A DNA stretch of 64,000 nucleotides from Streptomyces sp. 840.1 (GTDB taxonomy: Bacteria; Actinomycetota; Actinomycetes; Streptomycetales; Streptomycetaceae): positions 749,001-813,000 of the forward strand of contig NZ_RJUU01000001.1 in the NCBI RefSeq assembly GCF_003751445.1, written 5' to 3'. Positions 52,860 to 62,766 of this stretch are shown here, piece by piece. Position 1 is the stretch's first letter, and each line of letters starts with the position of its first letter. A model generated the notes under the pieces. The model was not told the origin of the DNA. It saw only the letters and a list, made by a program, of their open reading frames with translations, and did not search any database. A program made the position numbers and the translations under genes.

Positions 52860-53787
52860 AACGGATCCTCGGGTCCAGGACCGCGTACAGCAGGTCGACG
52901 ATGAGGCTCATGAGGAGATAGACGAGCACCAGGATGGTGACGAGGCCGACCAGCGTCGTGCCTTCGCGCTTGACGATCGACTCGTAGATCGTGCCGCCGA
53001 TGCCCTTCACGTTGAACAGGCCCTCGGTGACGACCGCGCCGCCCATCAGGGCGCCCAGGTCGGTGCCGAGGAAGGTGATCACGGGGATCAGCGAGTTGCG
53101 CATCAGGTGCACACCGACGATGCGCCGCTTGGGAAGCCCCTTGGCGATGGCGGTGCGCATGTAGTCCGAGCGCAGGTTCTCGGCCATCGTCGTACGCGTG
53201 AGCCGTGCGACGTAGGCGAGCGAGAGCGATCCCAGCACGATGGCGGGCGCCAGTAGTTCGCTCCATTTGGCGTCACCGGACACGTTCGGGTCTATCCAGC
53301 CCAGCTGGAAGGCGAACACCGTCTTGATGATGAAGCCGAGGACGAACACCGGGATCGAGATGATCAGCAGCGTGAAGACCAGGATCACGTTGTCGGTGAG
53401 CCGGCCGGCGCGCAGGCCGGCGATCGTCCCGAGGCTGATGCCCACGACGATCTCGATGGCGAACGCCATGCCGGCCAGCCGGAGGGTGACGGGGAACGCG
53501 TCGCTGAGGACGTCCGTTACCGGGCGCCCGCTGGCTATCTGGTTACCGAAATCGAAATGCAGGACGATGCCTGTCATGTAATTCCAGTACTGCTGCAGGA
53601 TCGGCTGATCGAGCCCGTGCTCGTGGCGAAGTCTCGCCAGCGTCGCGGGGTCGACACCCTTGTCCCCGAAGAGCCCGCGCACGGGGTCGCCGGGCAGCGT
53701 GTAGACCATCAGGAAGATCAGCAGCGTTGTCCCGAGGAAGACCGGGATCATCTGGAGCAGTCGTCGTGCGACATAGCGCCCCATCAT
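52852..53787 (-). CDS. Oligopeptide ABC permease OppB-like (operon 3)
   Basis: 311 aa. MGRYVARRLLQMIPVFLGTTLLIFLMV and DPRIRYA ends; EAA loop AKGLPKRRIVGVHLMRNSLIPV. Two adjacent ATGs (53787, 53784) compete; the second is used by the paralogue. Confidence 0.93.
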   Translation of the reverse strand: MMGRYVARRLLQMIPVFLGTTLLIFLMVYTLPGDPVRGLFGDKGVDPATLARLRHEHGLDQPILQQYWNYMTGIVLHFDFGNQIASGRPVTDVLSDAFPVTLRLAGMAFAIEIVVGISLGTIAGLRAGRLTDNVILVFTLLIISIPVFVLGFIIKTVFAFQLGWIDPNVSGDAKWSELLAPAIVLGSLSLAYVARLTRTTMAENLRSDYMRTAIAKGLPKRRIVGVHLMRNSLIPVITFLGTDLGALMGGAVVTEGLFNVKGIGGTIYESIVKREGTTLVGLVTILVLVYLLMSLIVDLLYAVLDPRIRYA

Positions 53788-53895
53788 GCCTCCATGTAAT
53801 AGGCGGCGGCAGCCGACGGGCCCTCCCCCGCCCCGGCTTCCCCTGTGGGGTCGTCGGTCGCGCGGAAGGGCCCCCCGGCCACTGCGTGCGGGCAG

Positions 53896-53928
53896 GCGCG
53901 GACCGGTCCTTCAGTGCCGGTCCCGCGC
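53896..53928 (-). terminator. Hairpin after the operon 3 binding-protein gene
   Basis: GCGC-GGACCGG pairs with CCGGTCC-GCGC with one bulged G (11 bp), 25 nt after the stop at 53954. Same position as in operons 1 and bldK. The rest of the 166-nt gap to the OppB gene has no gene. Confidence 0.55.
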
Positions 53929-53953
53929 GTGCGCGCGGACTACGTCGGTGTGG

Positions 53954-55594
53954 TTACTTCTTGACTTCGATCTGGGTCAGGATCGGGTCGCCGTCCTGCG
54001 CGTAATCGACGTTCTGGACCTTCTCCGAGTAACCGGCGTTGACCTTGTAGTACCAGAGCGGGATGGAGGGCATGAAGTTCACCAGCTCCTTCTCGATCTT
54101 CTGGTAGGCCGCGACCGAGTCGTCGAGGGAAGCGGCGGAGTCGGCCTTCTTGATCTCCGCGTCAAGGCCCTTGTTCGAGAAGTCACCCTGGTTACCGGCT
54201 GCGCCGGTACGGAACAGGTCCGAGATGAAGTTCGCGTTCACCGGGTAGTCGAGCACCCAGCCGGAGCGGTACAGGGACTTGACCTGCTTGTCGTCACGCG
54301 CGTTCGTGTCGGCCTGGAAGTCGGCCTTCGAGTCGGTGGTGCAGTTGACACCGGTGGACTGCTTGATGCTGTTGCAGACCGCCTCGACCCATTCCTTGTG
54401 GCCGCCGTCGGCGTTGAACTGGATCGAGATCTTGTTGCCCGGGACGCCGCCGCCGTCCTTGATGAGCTTCTTGGCCTTCGCCGGGTCGTACTTGGTGACG
54501 TCGCCCGCGGCGTCCTTCTGGAAGCCGAGAACACCCTGAGCGACCCAGCCCGTGGCCGGCTCGCGCGTGCCCTGGAGCACGGTCTTGGTGATCGTGTCGC
54601 GGTCGATGCCCATCGACAGGCCCTGGAGGACCTTCGGGTCGATGTCCTTGAACTGCTTGGTGTAGAACGCGACGGCGATCGTCTGGATGGCCGAGTACGG
54701 CTTGTCCACCGCGCGGTCACCGAGGTCCGCCCGGTAGACCGGGAGGTCCTTCGGGCCGATCTGACGCAGAACGTCGACGTTGCCCGACTTCAGGTCCTCG
54801 TAGGCGGTCTCCAGGGTGGTGTAGTTCTTGAAGACCACACCGCCGTTCTTCGCCTTGTCAGCACCCTTGTAGTCGTCGTTGCGGACGACCTTGATCTGCT
54901 TCTTGTGGTCCCAGCTGACGAACTTGTACGCGCCGTTGCCGACCGGCTTCTCGCCGGCGGCCTTCGGGTCCGCGTAGAAGGACTCGGGGAGCGGGGAGAA
55001 GACGGTGTAGCCGAGCTTGTACGAGAAGTACGGCAGCGCCGAGTTCAGCTCGATGGTGAACGTGTAGTCGTCCACCTTCTTCAGACCGGACATCACGTCC
55101 GACTTCGGCTTGGCCTTGGCGTCCTCGGGGTGGACGTCGGAGAAGCCCTTGATGTCGCCGAACCAGGACGCGTTGGTCTGGTTGTTCTTGATGTTGGCGG
55201 CCCAGTTCCAGGCCTTGATGTACGACTCCGCCGTGACCGGGGTCCCGTCGTGGAACTTCCAGTCCTTCTTGAGCTTGACCGTCCAGAGCTTGCTGTCCTT
55301 GGTGTCGACAGACTCGGCGTTGATCATCTCAAGCTTGCCGGCCGGGTCGTAGTCGACCAGCTGCGAGAAGATCGAGTCGGTGACGATGCTGCCGTTCGAC
55401 TCCATCGTGTTGGCCGGCTGCAGCGGGTTCTGCGGCTCACCGACCTCGACGGAGAAGATGCCATCGGCGTTGACGGCGCCCTTGTCGCCGCCCTTGCCCT
55501 TGTCGGCGTCGTCGTTACCGCCGCCACAAGCGGTCGCAGCCAGGGCGATGATGGCCGCTCCCGCGACCCACTTGGCGCTCTTGGCACCACGCAT
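53954..55594 (-). CDS. Oligopeptide-binding lipoprotein OppA-like (operon 3)
   Basis: 546 aa. Signal MRGAKSAKWVAGAAIIALA with lipobox ATAC; SBP_bac_5 motifs KKDWKFHDGTPVTAESYIKAWNW and DYPVNANFISDLFRTG. ATG 55594 is preceded by GAGGAGG 8 nt upstream; the frame extends upstream but has no coding features. Close paralogue of the operon 1 protein, and the two operons share order and orientation. Confidence 0.93.
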   Translation of the reverse strand: MRGAKSAKWVAGAAIIALAATACGGGNDDADKGKGGDKGAVNADGIFSVEVGEPQNPLQPANTMESNGSIVTDSIFSQLVDYDPAGKLEMINAESVDTKDSKLWTVKLKKDWKFHDGTPVTAESYIKAWNWAANIKNNQTNASWFGDIKGFSDVHPEDAKAKPKSDVMSGLKKVDDYTFTIELNSALPYFSYKLGYTVFSPLPESFYADPKAAGEKPVGNGAYKFVSWDHKKQIKVVRNDDYKGADKAKNGGVVFKNYTTLETAYEDLKSGNVDVLRQIGPKDLPVYRADLGDRAVDKPYSAIQTIAVAFYTKQFKDIDPKVLQGLSMGIDRDTITKTVLQGTREPATGWVAQGVLGFQKDAAGDVTKYDPAKAKKLIKDGGGVPGNKISIQFNADGGHKEWVEAVCNSIKQSTGVNCTTDSKADFQADTNARDDKQVKSLYRSGWVLDYPVNANFISDLFRTGAAGNQGDFSNKGLDAEIKKADSAASLDDSVAAYQKIEKELVNFMPSIPLWYYKVNAGYSEKVQNVDYAQDGDPILTQIEVKK

Positions 55595-56099
55595 GGGTTC
55601 CTCCTCATGAGTCCACTTTTGACTACAAGAAGGGCACTGGATTGATACACCGACACCCCTGACGGTGATCGTTTCAGTGCCCTGAGTGTGCTCGTGAGTC
55701 GGCACTCCCCACAGTGCGTGACCCATTGACCCGAGCTCAATGGAGCCAACTATTAAGTACGACTGGGCTGTAAACCACACTTAAAGGGTCTCGGTTTGAC
55801 AACATCGCCCGGCCGCTCGGATCAAAATACGGACAAAATGACCCCAGACAGACACACCCGAAACGGACTGTTAACACATGTTCCGGAGAGCGACGCCCGA
55901 TATCCGGACGCATGGTCCACAAAATCGGGTTGACCTGTCGGGGCCCGGCACCCCGTCCGGCACCCGGCGAATCACGGAGTGCCGGCACGGCCGGCCCGCC
56001 GCCGTAAGCGGACTGCGGGCCGCCGGTTGCGGACGCTCCACCCTAAGGCAATGCGCGGGCGTACGTGGCTTGTTCAGGCCCTGGGCGGCGGTCATGACA
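55595..56099. promoter_or_regulatory. Upstream region of operon 3
   Basis: No gene. AT-rich promoter candidate around 55745-55800 (TAATAG, TTTACA on the minus strand) and an inverted repeat CCATTGA/TCAATGG (55723-55743) in the putative 5' leader, 130 nt before the start. 55810-56099 holds nothing recognisable. Confidence 0.4.
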
Positions 56100-56140
56100 A
56101 AGGGGCCCGGCACCGCGTGGTGAGCGGTGCCGGGCCCCTT
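56100..56140 (-). terminator. typA terminator
   Basis: AAGGGGCCCGGCACCGC pairs perfectly with GCGGTGCCGGGCCCCTT (17 bp, 7-nt loop), 48 nt after the typA stop, followed on the minus strand by TTGTC. Confidence 0.8.
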
Positions 56141-56188
56141 CAGGCGTGTCCTTGAGCCGTGTCCGGCGGATCGCCGGACGGCGGCGGA

Positions 56189-58060
<1,872 letters not shown>

Positions 58061-58580
58061 GGGTGGCTTGCGCTTCTCTCGGATCGGGGATTCAGGCGTC
58101 TTAGTCGGTCTTGAGTCCTCGTACGCCCAGCCGGGCGGACGCGCCACGGCTAGTCCCATGGTACGGGCCGGTCGCCCCTGCGGCTTCCCGGGCAAGTCTT
58201 ACCGGCCACAGGGCGGGCGCGCACCGCGCGCGAGAGCCCGCGTCCGCTCCGTGTTCGTGCCCTCGTGACCAGGTGTTCCGGCGGTTTTCACCGGTGCCGT
58301 GAACACGGTCTCCCGGGCGGGCGCGGACGACCGTGAGCACCGTCTCCCGGGCGGGCGCGGACGCGGGACCCGGCGGCCTCGGAGGTGGGGCTCCGAAGCC
58401 GCGGCTCCGAGGGGGAGCTCGGAGTGCTGCCTGTGCGCCGCGGCCTTCGGGGTTGGGGCCCCGAGGACCGGAGGGCGGAGCGGCTACCCGGGTCAGCGGG
58501 TGCACACAGCCTTGCCCGCCGGCGGGCCGGCGGGCAAGGGAATTGAGCCAGTTCTGAGCTTTCGGCCCCGCGCTGACCTG
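58061..58580. other. 520-nt gap between typA and the large binding-protein gene
   Basis: No gene supported. A 34-bp unit occurs twice in tandem (58297-58330 and 58331-58364, both containing CTCCCGGGCGGGCGCGGACG). A 13-bp hairpin CCTTGCCCGCCGG/CCGGCGGGCAAGG (58510-58539) serves as terminator for the gene ending at 58581. Confidence 0.5.
58510..58539 (-). terminator. Terminator after the large binding-protein gene
   Basis: CCTTGCCCGCCGG and CCGGCGGGCAAGG pair perfectly (13 bp, CGGG loop), 42 nt after the stop at 58581. Confidence 0.6.
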
Positions 58581-60941
58581 CTACTTCCTGGGATCGGCGG
58601 GGGCGCCGGCGGCCTGCGGCTTCTTGAAGCCGATGTCCTGGTAGTGGGGCACCCCGAAGCCGAAGGCACCGACGTTGAGCAGCTTCTTGTCGGTGGCGAC
58701 GAGCTGCGGGCGCTGGTAGAGCGGAATCGATCCTGCGGCGGCCCAGATCCGGGCGTCGGCCTGCTTCATCAGCTTCGCGGCAGCGCTCTCGTCGAGCTCC
58801 CCCGCCGCCTGGTCGAAGAGCTGGTCGATGTGGTCGGAGCCGACGCGGGTGTAGTTCTGCTCGACGAGCAGCGAGCCGTCGGTGGCCGGCACCGGCTTGG
58901 CGAAGATCGGGCGGTCGTCCGTGGCCGGATAGGCGGTCGCGGGCCAGGAGTAGAGCGCCAGGTCGTAGTCACCGGAGGCGACGTGGTCCCGGAAGTAGCT
59001 GTCGTCGGAGACCTTGGTGATCTCGGTGCGGATCCCGATCGTGTCGAGCATCGCCGCGATCTTGTCCCCGACGCCGCGCAGCGACTCGGAGCCCGGTCCC
59101 GAGGGCAGGACGAACCGCAGGGACAGCGGCTTGCCGTTCTTCCCGAGCGGGCCGCGGGCGGAGTCGGGCGCCTGGGCGGGTGCCGCGGTGCCGACCGGTG
59201 CGTAGGCTCCGGCGGCGCCACCGGGCTGCCGGTCCTGGGCGGTGACCCTGGCCGGGACGTCCTCGGAGGTGCCGGTCTCTCCCAGGTGTCCGGCCTGGCG
59301 CAGCAGTGCGGCGCTCTGCGCGGCGGCGGCGGGGGCCGGGGCGATGAAGCGGGTGACCGCGCCCTCGGCCTCACCGGGCTTGCTGTCGTCGCCGACGATG
59401 TAGAGGCCGTCGTCCTTGGACGGCTCGCGGCCGGCGGCGTCGTCGGCCTTGCCGTCGTCCTTCTTCGCGTCGGCCGCCTTCTTCTCCGCCGCCTTCTTGT
59501 CCTCTGCGGCCTTCTTCTCCTCGGCCGTCTGTTTCTCGCCCTCGCTGCCCGCCTTGGTGCCGTCCGTCTTCTTGAGGGCGCCCTCCCGCGTCCAGCCCGC
59601 GTCGGCCAGCAGCGCCTGGGCCTCCTTGGTGTCCTGGCCGCCGAGTGCGCCGCTGCTGTCCTTGTATCCGGGCTGTCCGGCCAGGGCGAGGTGGCTGCCG
59701 AGCGGGGCCGCGGGCAGGCCGAGCGGTTTGAGGACGGTGTCGACGAGCTCCTGGCGGTCCAGGGCGCGGGCCACCGCCCGGCGTACCCGGTCGTCGGCGA
59801 GCGGTCCGGTCTCGCCGTTCAGGGCGAGCTGCGTGTAGGCGGGCTCCAGGGACTTTCGGACCACGTAGCCGCGCAGATCGTTCTGCTCGGCGGCGTACGC
59901 CTCGACCGCCCGGCTCCGCTCGTCCCTGGCCGCCTGCGCCTCGGCGGCCGCGTCCTCGTCGGAGCCGTGCGCCAGGGCCCAGGACCGCAGCGCCTCGGCC
60001 GGGGTGGTCCCGGCGCCGGGACCGTGGGCGGGCGGCCCGCTGTTGCCGGCGTCCCGGGCGGCCTGGGCGATGCGGTGGGCCGCCGCCGCGTCGATGTCCG
60101 CGACGTCGACCTTGCCCTCGGTCAGGGCCTCGGCCCGGTCCTGCGGCTTGACCGCTTTGAAGACCAGCGAGTCGAGCTTGGTGGGGCTGCCCCACCAGCG
60201 CGGGTTGCGGGCCAGTGTGACGGAACCCGATTCCTTGTCCACGTCGCGCAGCCGGAACGGACCCGCGGTCGCCTTGATCGTGGACCGCGCTCCGTCGTTG
60301 AAGGCGTCCGGGGAGCCCGTCACCTGCTTCGGGTACAGCGGTGAGAAGAGGGAGCGCCAGTCCGCGTACGGCTTGGCGAAGGTGACCTTGACCTCCAGGT
60401 CGTCGGCGCCGCGCTCGATCTTCTCGATGCGCTCGTAGCCGGCGTTGCGGGCGGTCCAGAACGCGGAGTCCTTGCCGCTCAGGGCCCGCCACTGCGCGAC
60501 GAAGTCCGGCGCCCCGATCTCCCGGCCGTCGCTCCAGACCGCCTGCTGGTTGAGCCGGTAGAGCACCACCTGCCGGGGTTCGTGCTCGACCACCTTCGCG
60601 GATTCCAGGTAGTCCGGGTTGAGCTGCGGCCGGCCCTTGGCGTCCAGCGGGAAGAGGGTAGGCATAAGGGCGCCGGTGATCCGGGTGGTGGCGGTGTCGG
60701 CGTCCGTCTGGAAGGCGTTGAAGGTGGCGGGCATCGCGTCGATCGCCCAGTTGACCGTGCCGCCGTCCGCGACCTGGGTGCGGGCCGCGGGCGCGACGTC
60801 CTGCGGGACGACGGAGGTGATGGCCTCCTCCTTGCCGGAGCTGCAGCCGGCCAGCACGGGGATGGTGAGCACCCCGGTGGTGAGGAGGGCGAGCGAGCGG
60901 CGCTTTCGGGCTGCCCCGCGCGGGACGCCGACGTGGGACAT
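58581..60941 (-). CDS. Large family 5 substrate-binding lipoprotein
   Basis: 786 aa, well above the usual 530-600 for SBP_bac_5. Signal with lipobox VLAGC; body with NWAIDAMPATFNAFQTDADTATT and DYDLALYSWPATAYPA. A charged, Lys/Ala-rich insertion at about residues 460-508 (TAEEKKAAEDKKAAEKKAADAKK) and Pro/Ala linker around 560-600 are absent from typical family members. No permease or ATPase lies next to it, so it is an orphan binding protein. ATG 60941. Confidence 0.88.
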   Translation of the reverse strand: MSHVGVPRGAARKRRSLALLTTGVLTIPVLAGCSSGKEEAITSVVPQDVAPAARTQVADGGTVNWAIDAMPATFNAFQTDADTATTRITGALMPTLFPLDAKGRPQLNPDYLESAKVVEHEPRQVVLYRLNQQAVWSDGREIGAPDFVAQWRALSGKDSAFWTARNAGYERIEKIERGADDLEVKVTFAKPYADWRSLFSPLYPKQVTGSPDAFNDGARSTIKATAGPFRLRDVDKESGSVTLARNPRWWGSPTKLDSLVFKAVKPQDRAEALTEGKVDVADIDAAAAHRIAQAARDAGNSGPPAHGPGAGTTPAEALRSWALAHGSDEDAAAEAQAARDERSRAVEAYAAEQNDLRGYVVRKSLEPAYTQLALNGETGPLADDRVRRAVARALDRQELVDTVLKPLGLPAAPLGSHLALAGQPGYKDSSGALGGQDTKEAQALLADAGWTREGALKKTDGTKAGSEGEKQTAEEKKAAEDKKAAEKKAADAKKDDGKADDAAGREPSKDDGLYIVGDDSKPGEAEGAVTRFIAPAPAAAAQSAALLRQAGHLGETGTSEDVPARVTAQDRQPGGAAGAYAPVGTAAPAQAPDSARGPLGKNGKPLSLRFVLPSGPGSESLRGVGDKIAAMLDTIGIRTEITKVSDDSYFRDHVASGDYDLALYSWPATAYPATDDRPIFAKPVPATDGSLLVEQNYTRVGSDHIDQLFDQAAGELDESAAAKLMKQADARIWAAAGSIPLYQRPQLVATDKKLLNVGAFGFGVPHYQDIGFKKPQAAGAPADPRK

Positions 60942-61269
60942 GGCTGATACCTCCGGAGACGGCCCGGACCACCCGTAACCGAATGGACCGGATGATGCGT
61001 GTTTGGTGGCATTTGCAGTTGATCACACTGGTTCCGCTCATCCACTGAAAGCGCCCACGCGCGAGGGGCGCCGCAGACACGTCGGGGCCGCACCGAAGCT
61101 CACCCGTGCGGCGGAACCGGACACTGGCCGAAATCCGCCGTTCCAGCGACCCTCCGGGCACCGACGGGCAAGCCGGGGCGGCCCGCTCCCTTCCCAAAGA
61201 GGATGTGACGCGCGACACTCGCATGCGCATGAGCATGGCCACCCGCAACTGCGGAAGTGAGATCAAGTC
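60942..61269. other. 328-nt divergent intergenic region
   Basis: No gene. Likely carries promoters for the binding protein (-) and the small ORF at 61270 (+); no clear -10/-35 or operator was seen. Confidence 0.4.
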
Positions 61270-61518
61270 ATGTCACTACAGGACGAGTTGACGGCAGTTC
61301 AGCACTGTCTCGATGACCTGGTCCGCACCGTCGGGCGGCTGGAGCGGAGCCTCGCGCAGCTGCGCGCGGCGGACTCCGCGCCGGATCCGCTCGCCCCGGG
61401 CGGCCACACCGGCCCGGTCGACGGCGTCATCACGATCACCGAGGCGCCGTACGACACCACGCTGTGGACGGACTCGGACGACGAGGGTCTGGGCGTCCGC
61501 GGCAGGCACGCCCCCTAG
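61270..61518 (+). CDS. Small acidic protein, 82 aa
   Basis: MSLQDELTAVQHCLDDLVRTVGRLERSL looks like an amphipathic helix/coiled coil (about 1-32), followed by an acidic disordered tail (TEAPYDTTLWTDSDDEG). No family recognised; similar small ORFs occur near this locus in Streptomyces. ATG 61270 lacks a strong Shine-Dalgarno sequence. Its TAG stop (61516-61518) forms part of the CTAG target duplication of the MITE that follows. Confidence 0.6.
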   Translation: MSLQDELTAVQHCLDDLVRTVGRLERSLAQLRAADSAPDPLAPGGHTGPVDGVITITEAPYDTTLWTDSDDEGLGVRGRHAP

Positions 61519-61689
61519 GGCCTGTCTTCAAACTGCCGTCTGCCGTGCGACGCCATGCACGCACTCTCGCCGCACCGGCCCCAGACCCCGGTACGTCCAG
61601 TACAGGGGCCCGGGGCCGGCACGCCGAGAGCACGCACCTGACGCCGCCCGGCCGCCCTGCGGGCGACGACGGCAGTTTGAAGACAGGCC
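61519..61689. mobile_element. 171-bp MITE with 22-bp perfect terminal inverted repeats and CTAG duplication
   Basis: Left end GGCCTGTCTTCAAACTGCCG... (61519-61540) is the exact complement of the right end (61668-61689). Both ends are flanked by CTAG (61515-61518 and 61690-61693), consistent with the 4-bp target of IS5-type elements. No transposase; interior has only short non-coding frames and more partial inverted matching. It inserts exactly at the stop codon of the upstream ORF. Classified by structure, family not verified. Confidence 0.8.
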
Positions 61690-61866
61690 CTAGAGACGGT
61701 GTCCGGCGGATGCCTGCGGCGTCGCGGTGTCCGGCCCGCACGCTCGCGGCGGTGCCGAAAGGCCCGCGTGACTCCGCCCCGAGGACGCCCCGGCGCCTTG
61801 CGGTCAACGCGCCGGACACCGCTCCTTCTCCCGCACTCATCCGTCAGACGCCCCTAGGAGAGCTCC
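61690..61866. other. Gap after the MITE
   Basis: 177 nt without an ORF that convinces; contains only GC-rich sequence, then AGGAGAGC used by the downstream gene. Confidence 0.4.
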
Positions 61867-62766
61867 TTGGCCACCGGTACGGAAACAGGCACGGATTCAG
61901 GAAAGGGTCCCGGCAGGGGCCCGGGGGGCGCGCCGGGCACGAAGTCACCCGCGCCGGGCGGAGCGGCGACCCGGACGGCGGGAGTGCACCACGCCTCACG
62001 GGCCGCCATCGCCGCCCGCCACCTGCGGACCGACCGCTGGTGGCTGGCGCCCGCCGTCACCGCGGGCGGGCTCCTCGCCTTCATCGTCTACTCGACCTGG
62101 CGGGCGTTCTCGAACGCCGACTACTACGCCGCCCCCTATGTCTCGCCGTTCTACTCGCCCTGCCTGGCGGACAGCTGCGCCCCGATGCGGCACGGCCCGA
62201 ACTGGGACCTGTTCGGCAGCTGGTGGGGCCTCTCCCCCGCCCTGCTGATCCTGATCTTCCCGCTCGGCTTCCGGCTGACCTGCTACTACTACCGCAAGGC
62301 CTACTACCGGGGCTTCTGGGCCTCGCCCCCGGCCTGCGCGGTCGCGGAGCCGCACACCGCGTACAGCGGCGAGACCCGGTTCCCGCTGATCATGCAGAAC
62401 ATCCACCGGTACTTCTTCTACGCCGCACTGCCCGTCGCCGGAATCCTGACGTACGACACCGTGCTCTCCTTCCGCGACGAGCACTACGCCTGGGGCCACA
62501 TGGGTCTCGGCTCGCTGATCTTCGTTGTCAACATCGCCCTGATCTGGGCGTACACCCTGTCCTGCCACTCCTGCCGGCACATCATCGGCGGCCGGCTGCG
62601 GCACTTCTCCAAGCATCCGGTGCGCTACCGGCTGTGGGGCTGGGTGGGGCGCCTGAACGCCCACCACATGCTGCTCGCCTGGGCCTCGCTGATCAGCGTG
62701 GCGGCGTGCGACTTCTACGTGTACCTGGTCGCCTCCGGCGCCTTCGACGATCCGAGGTTTTTCTGA
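61867..62766 (+). CDS. Succinate dehydrogenase/fumarate reductase membrane subunit-like protein
   Basis: 299 aa. An N-terminal disordered 40 residues then five or six membrane helices (e.g. LAPAVTAGGLLAFIVYSTW, LSPALLILIFPLGFRLTCYYY, MGLGSLIFVVNIALIWAYTL, MLLAWASLISVAACDFYVYLV). His residues in IHRYFF, EHYAWGHMG and CRH are haem-ligand candidates. TTG 61867 has AGGAGAGC at good spacing. The next gene starts directly at the TGA|ATG junction and encodes the flavoprotein, so this is the membrane anchor of the second Sdh of Streptomyces. Confidence 0.82.
   Translation: MATGTETGTDSGKGPGRGPGGAPGTKSPAPGGAATRTAGVHHASRAAIAARHLRTDRWWLAPAVTAGGLLAFIVYSTWRAFSNADYYAAPYVSPFYSPCLADSCAPMRHGPNWDLFGSWWGLSPALLILIFPLGFRLTCYYYRKAYYRGFWASPPACAVAEPHTAYSGETRFPLIMQNIHRYFFYAALPVAGILTYDTVLSFRDEHYAWGHMGLGSLIFVVNIALIWAYTLSCHSCRHIIGGRLRHFSKHPVRYRLWGWVGRLNAHHMLLAWASLISVAACDFYVYLVASGAFDDPRFF

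Noticed and set aside
58297..58364. Two-copy 34-bp tandem repeat considered as an iteron or regulatory array
   Set aside because: Only two copies and no nearby replication or partition genes; probably simple slippage.
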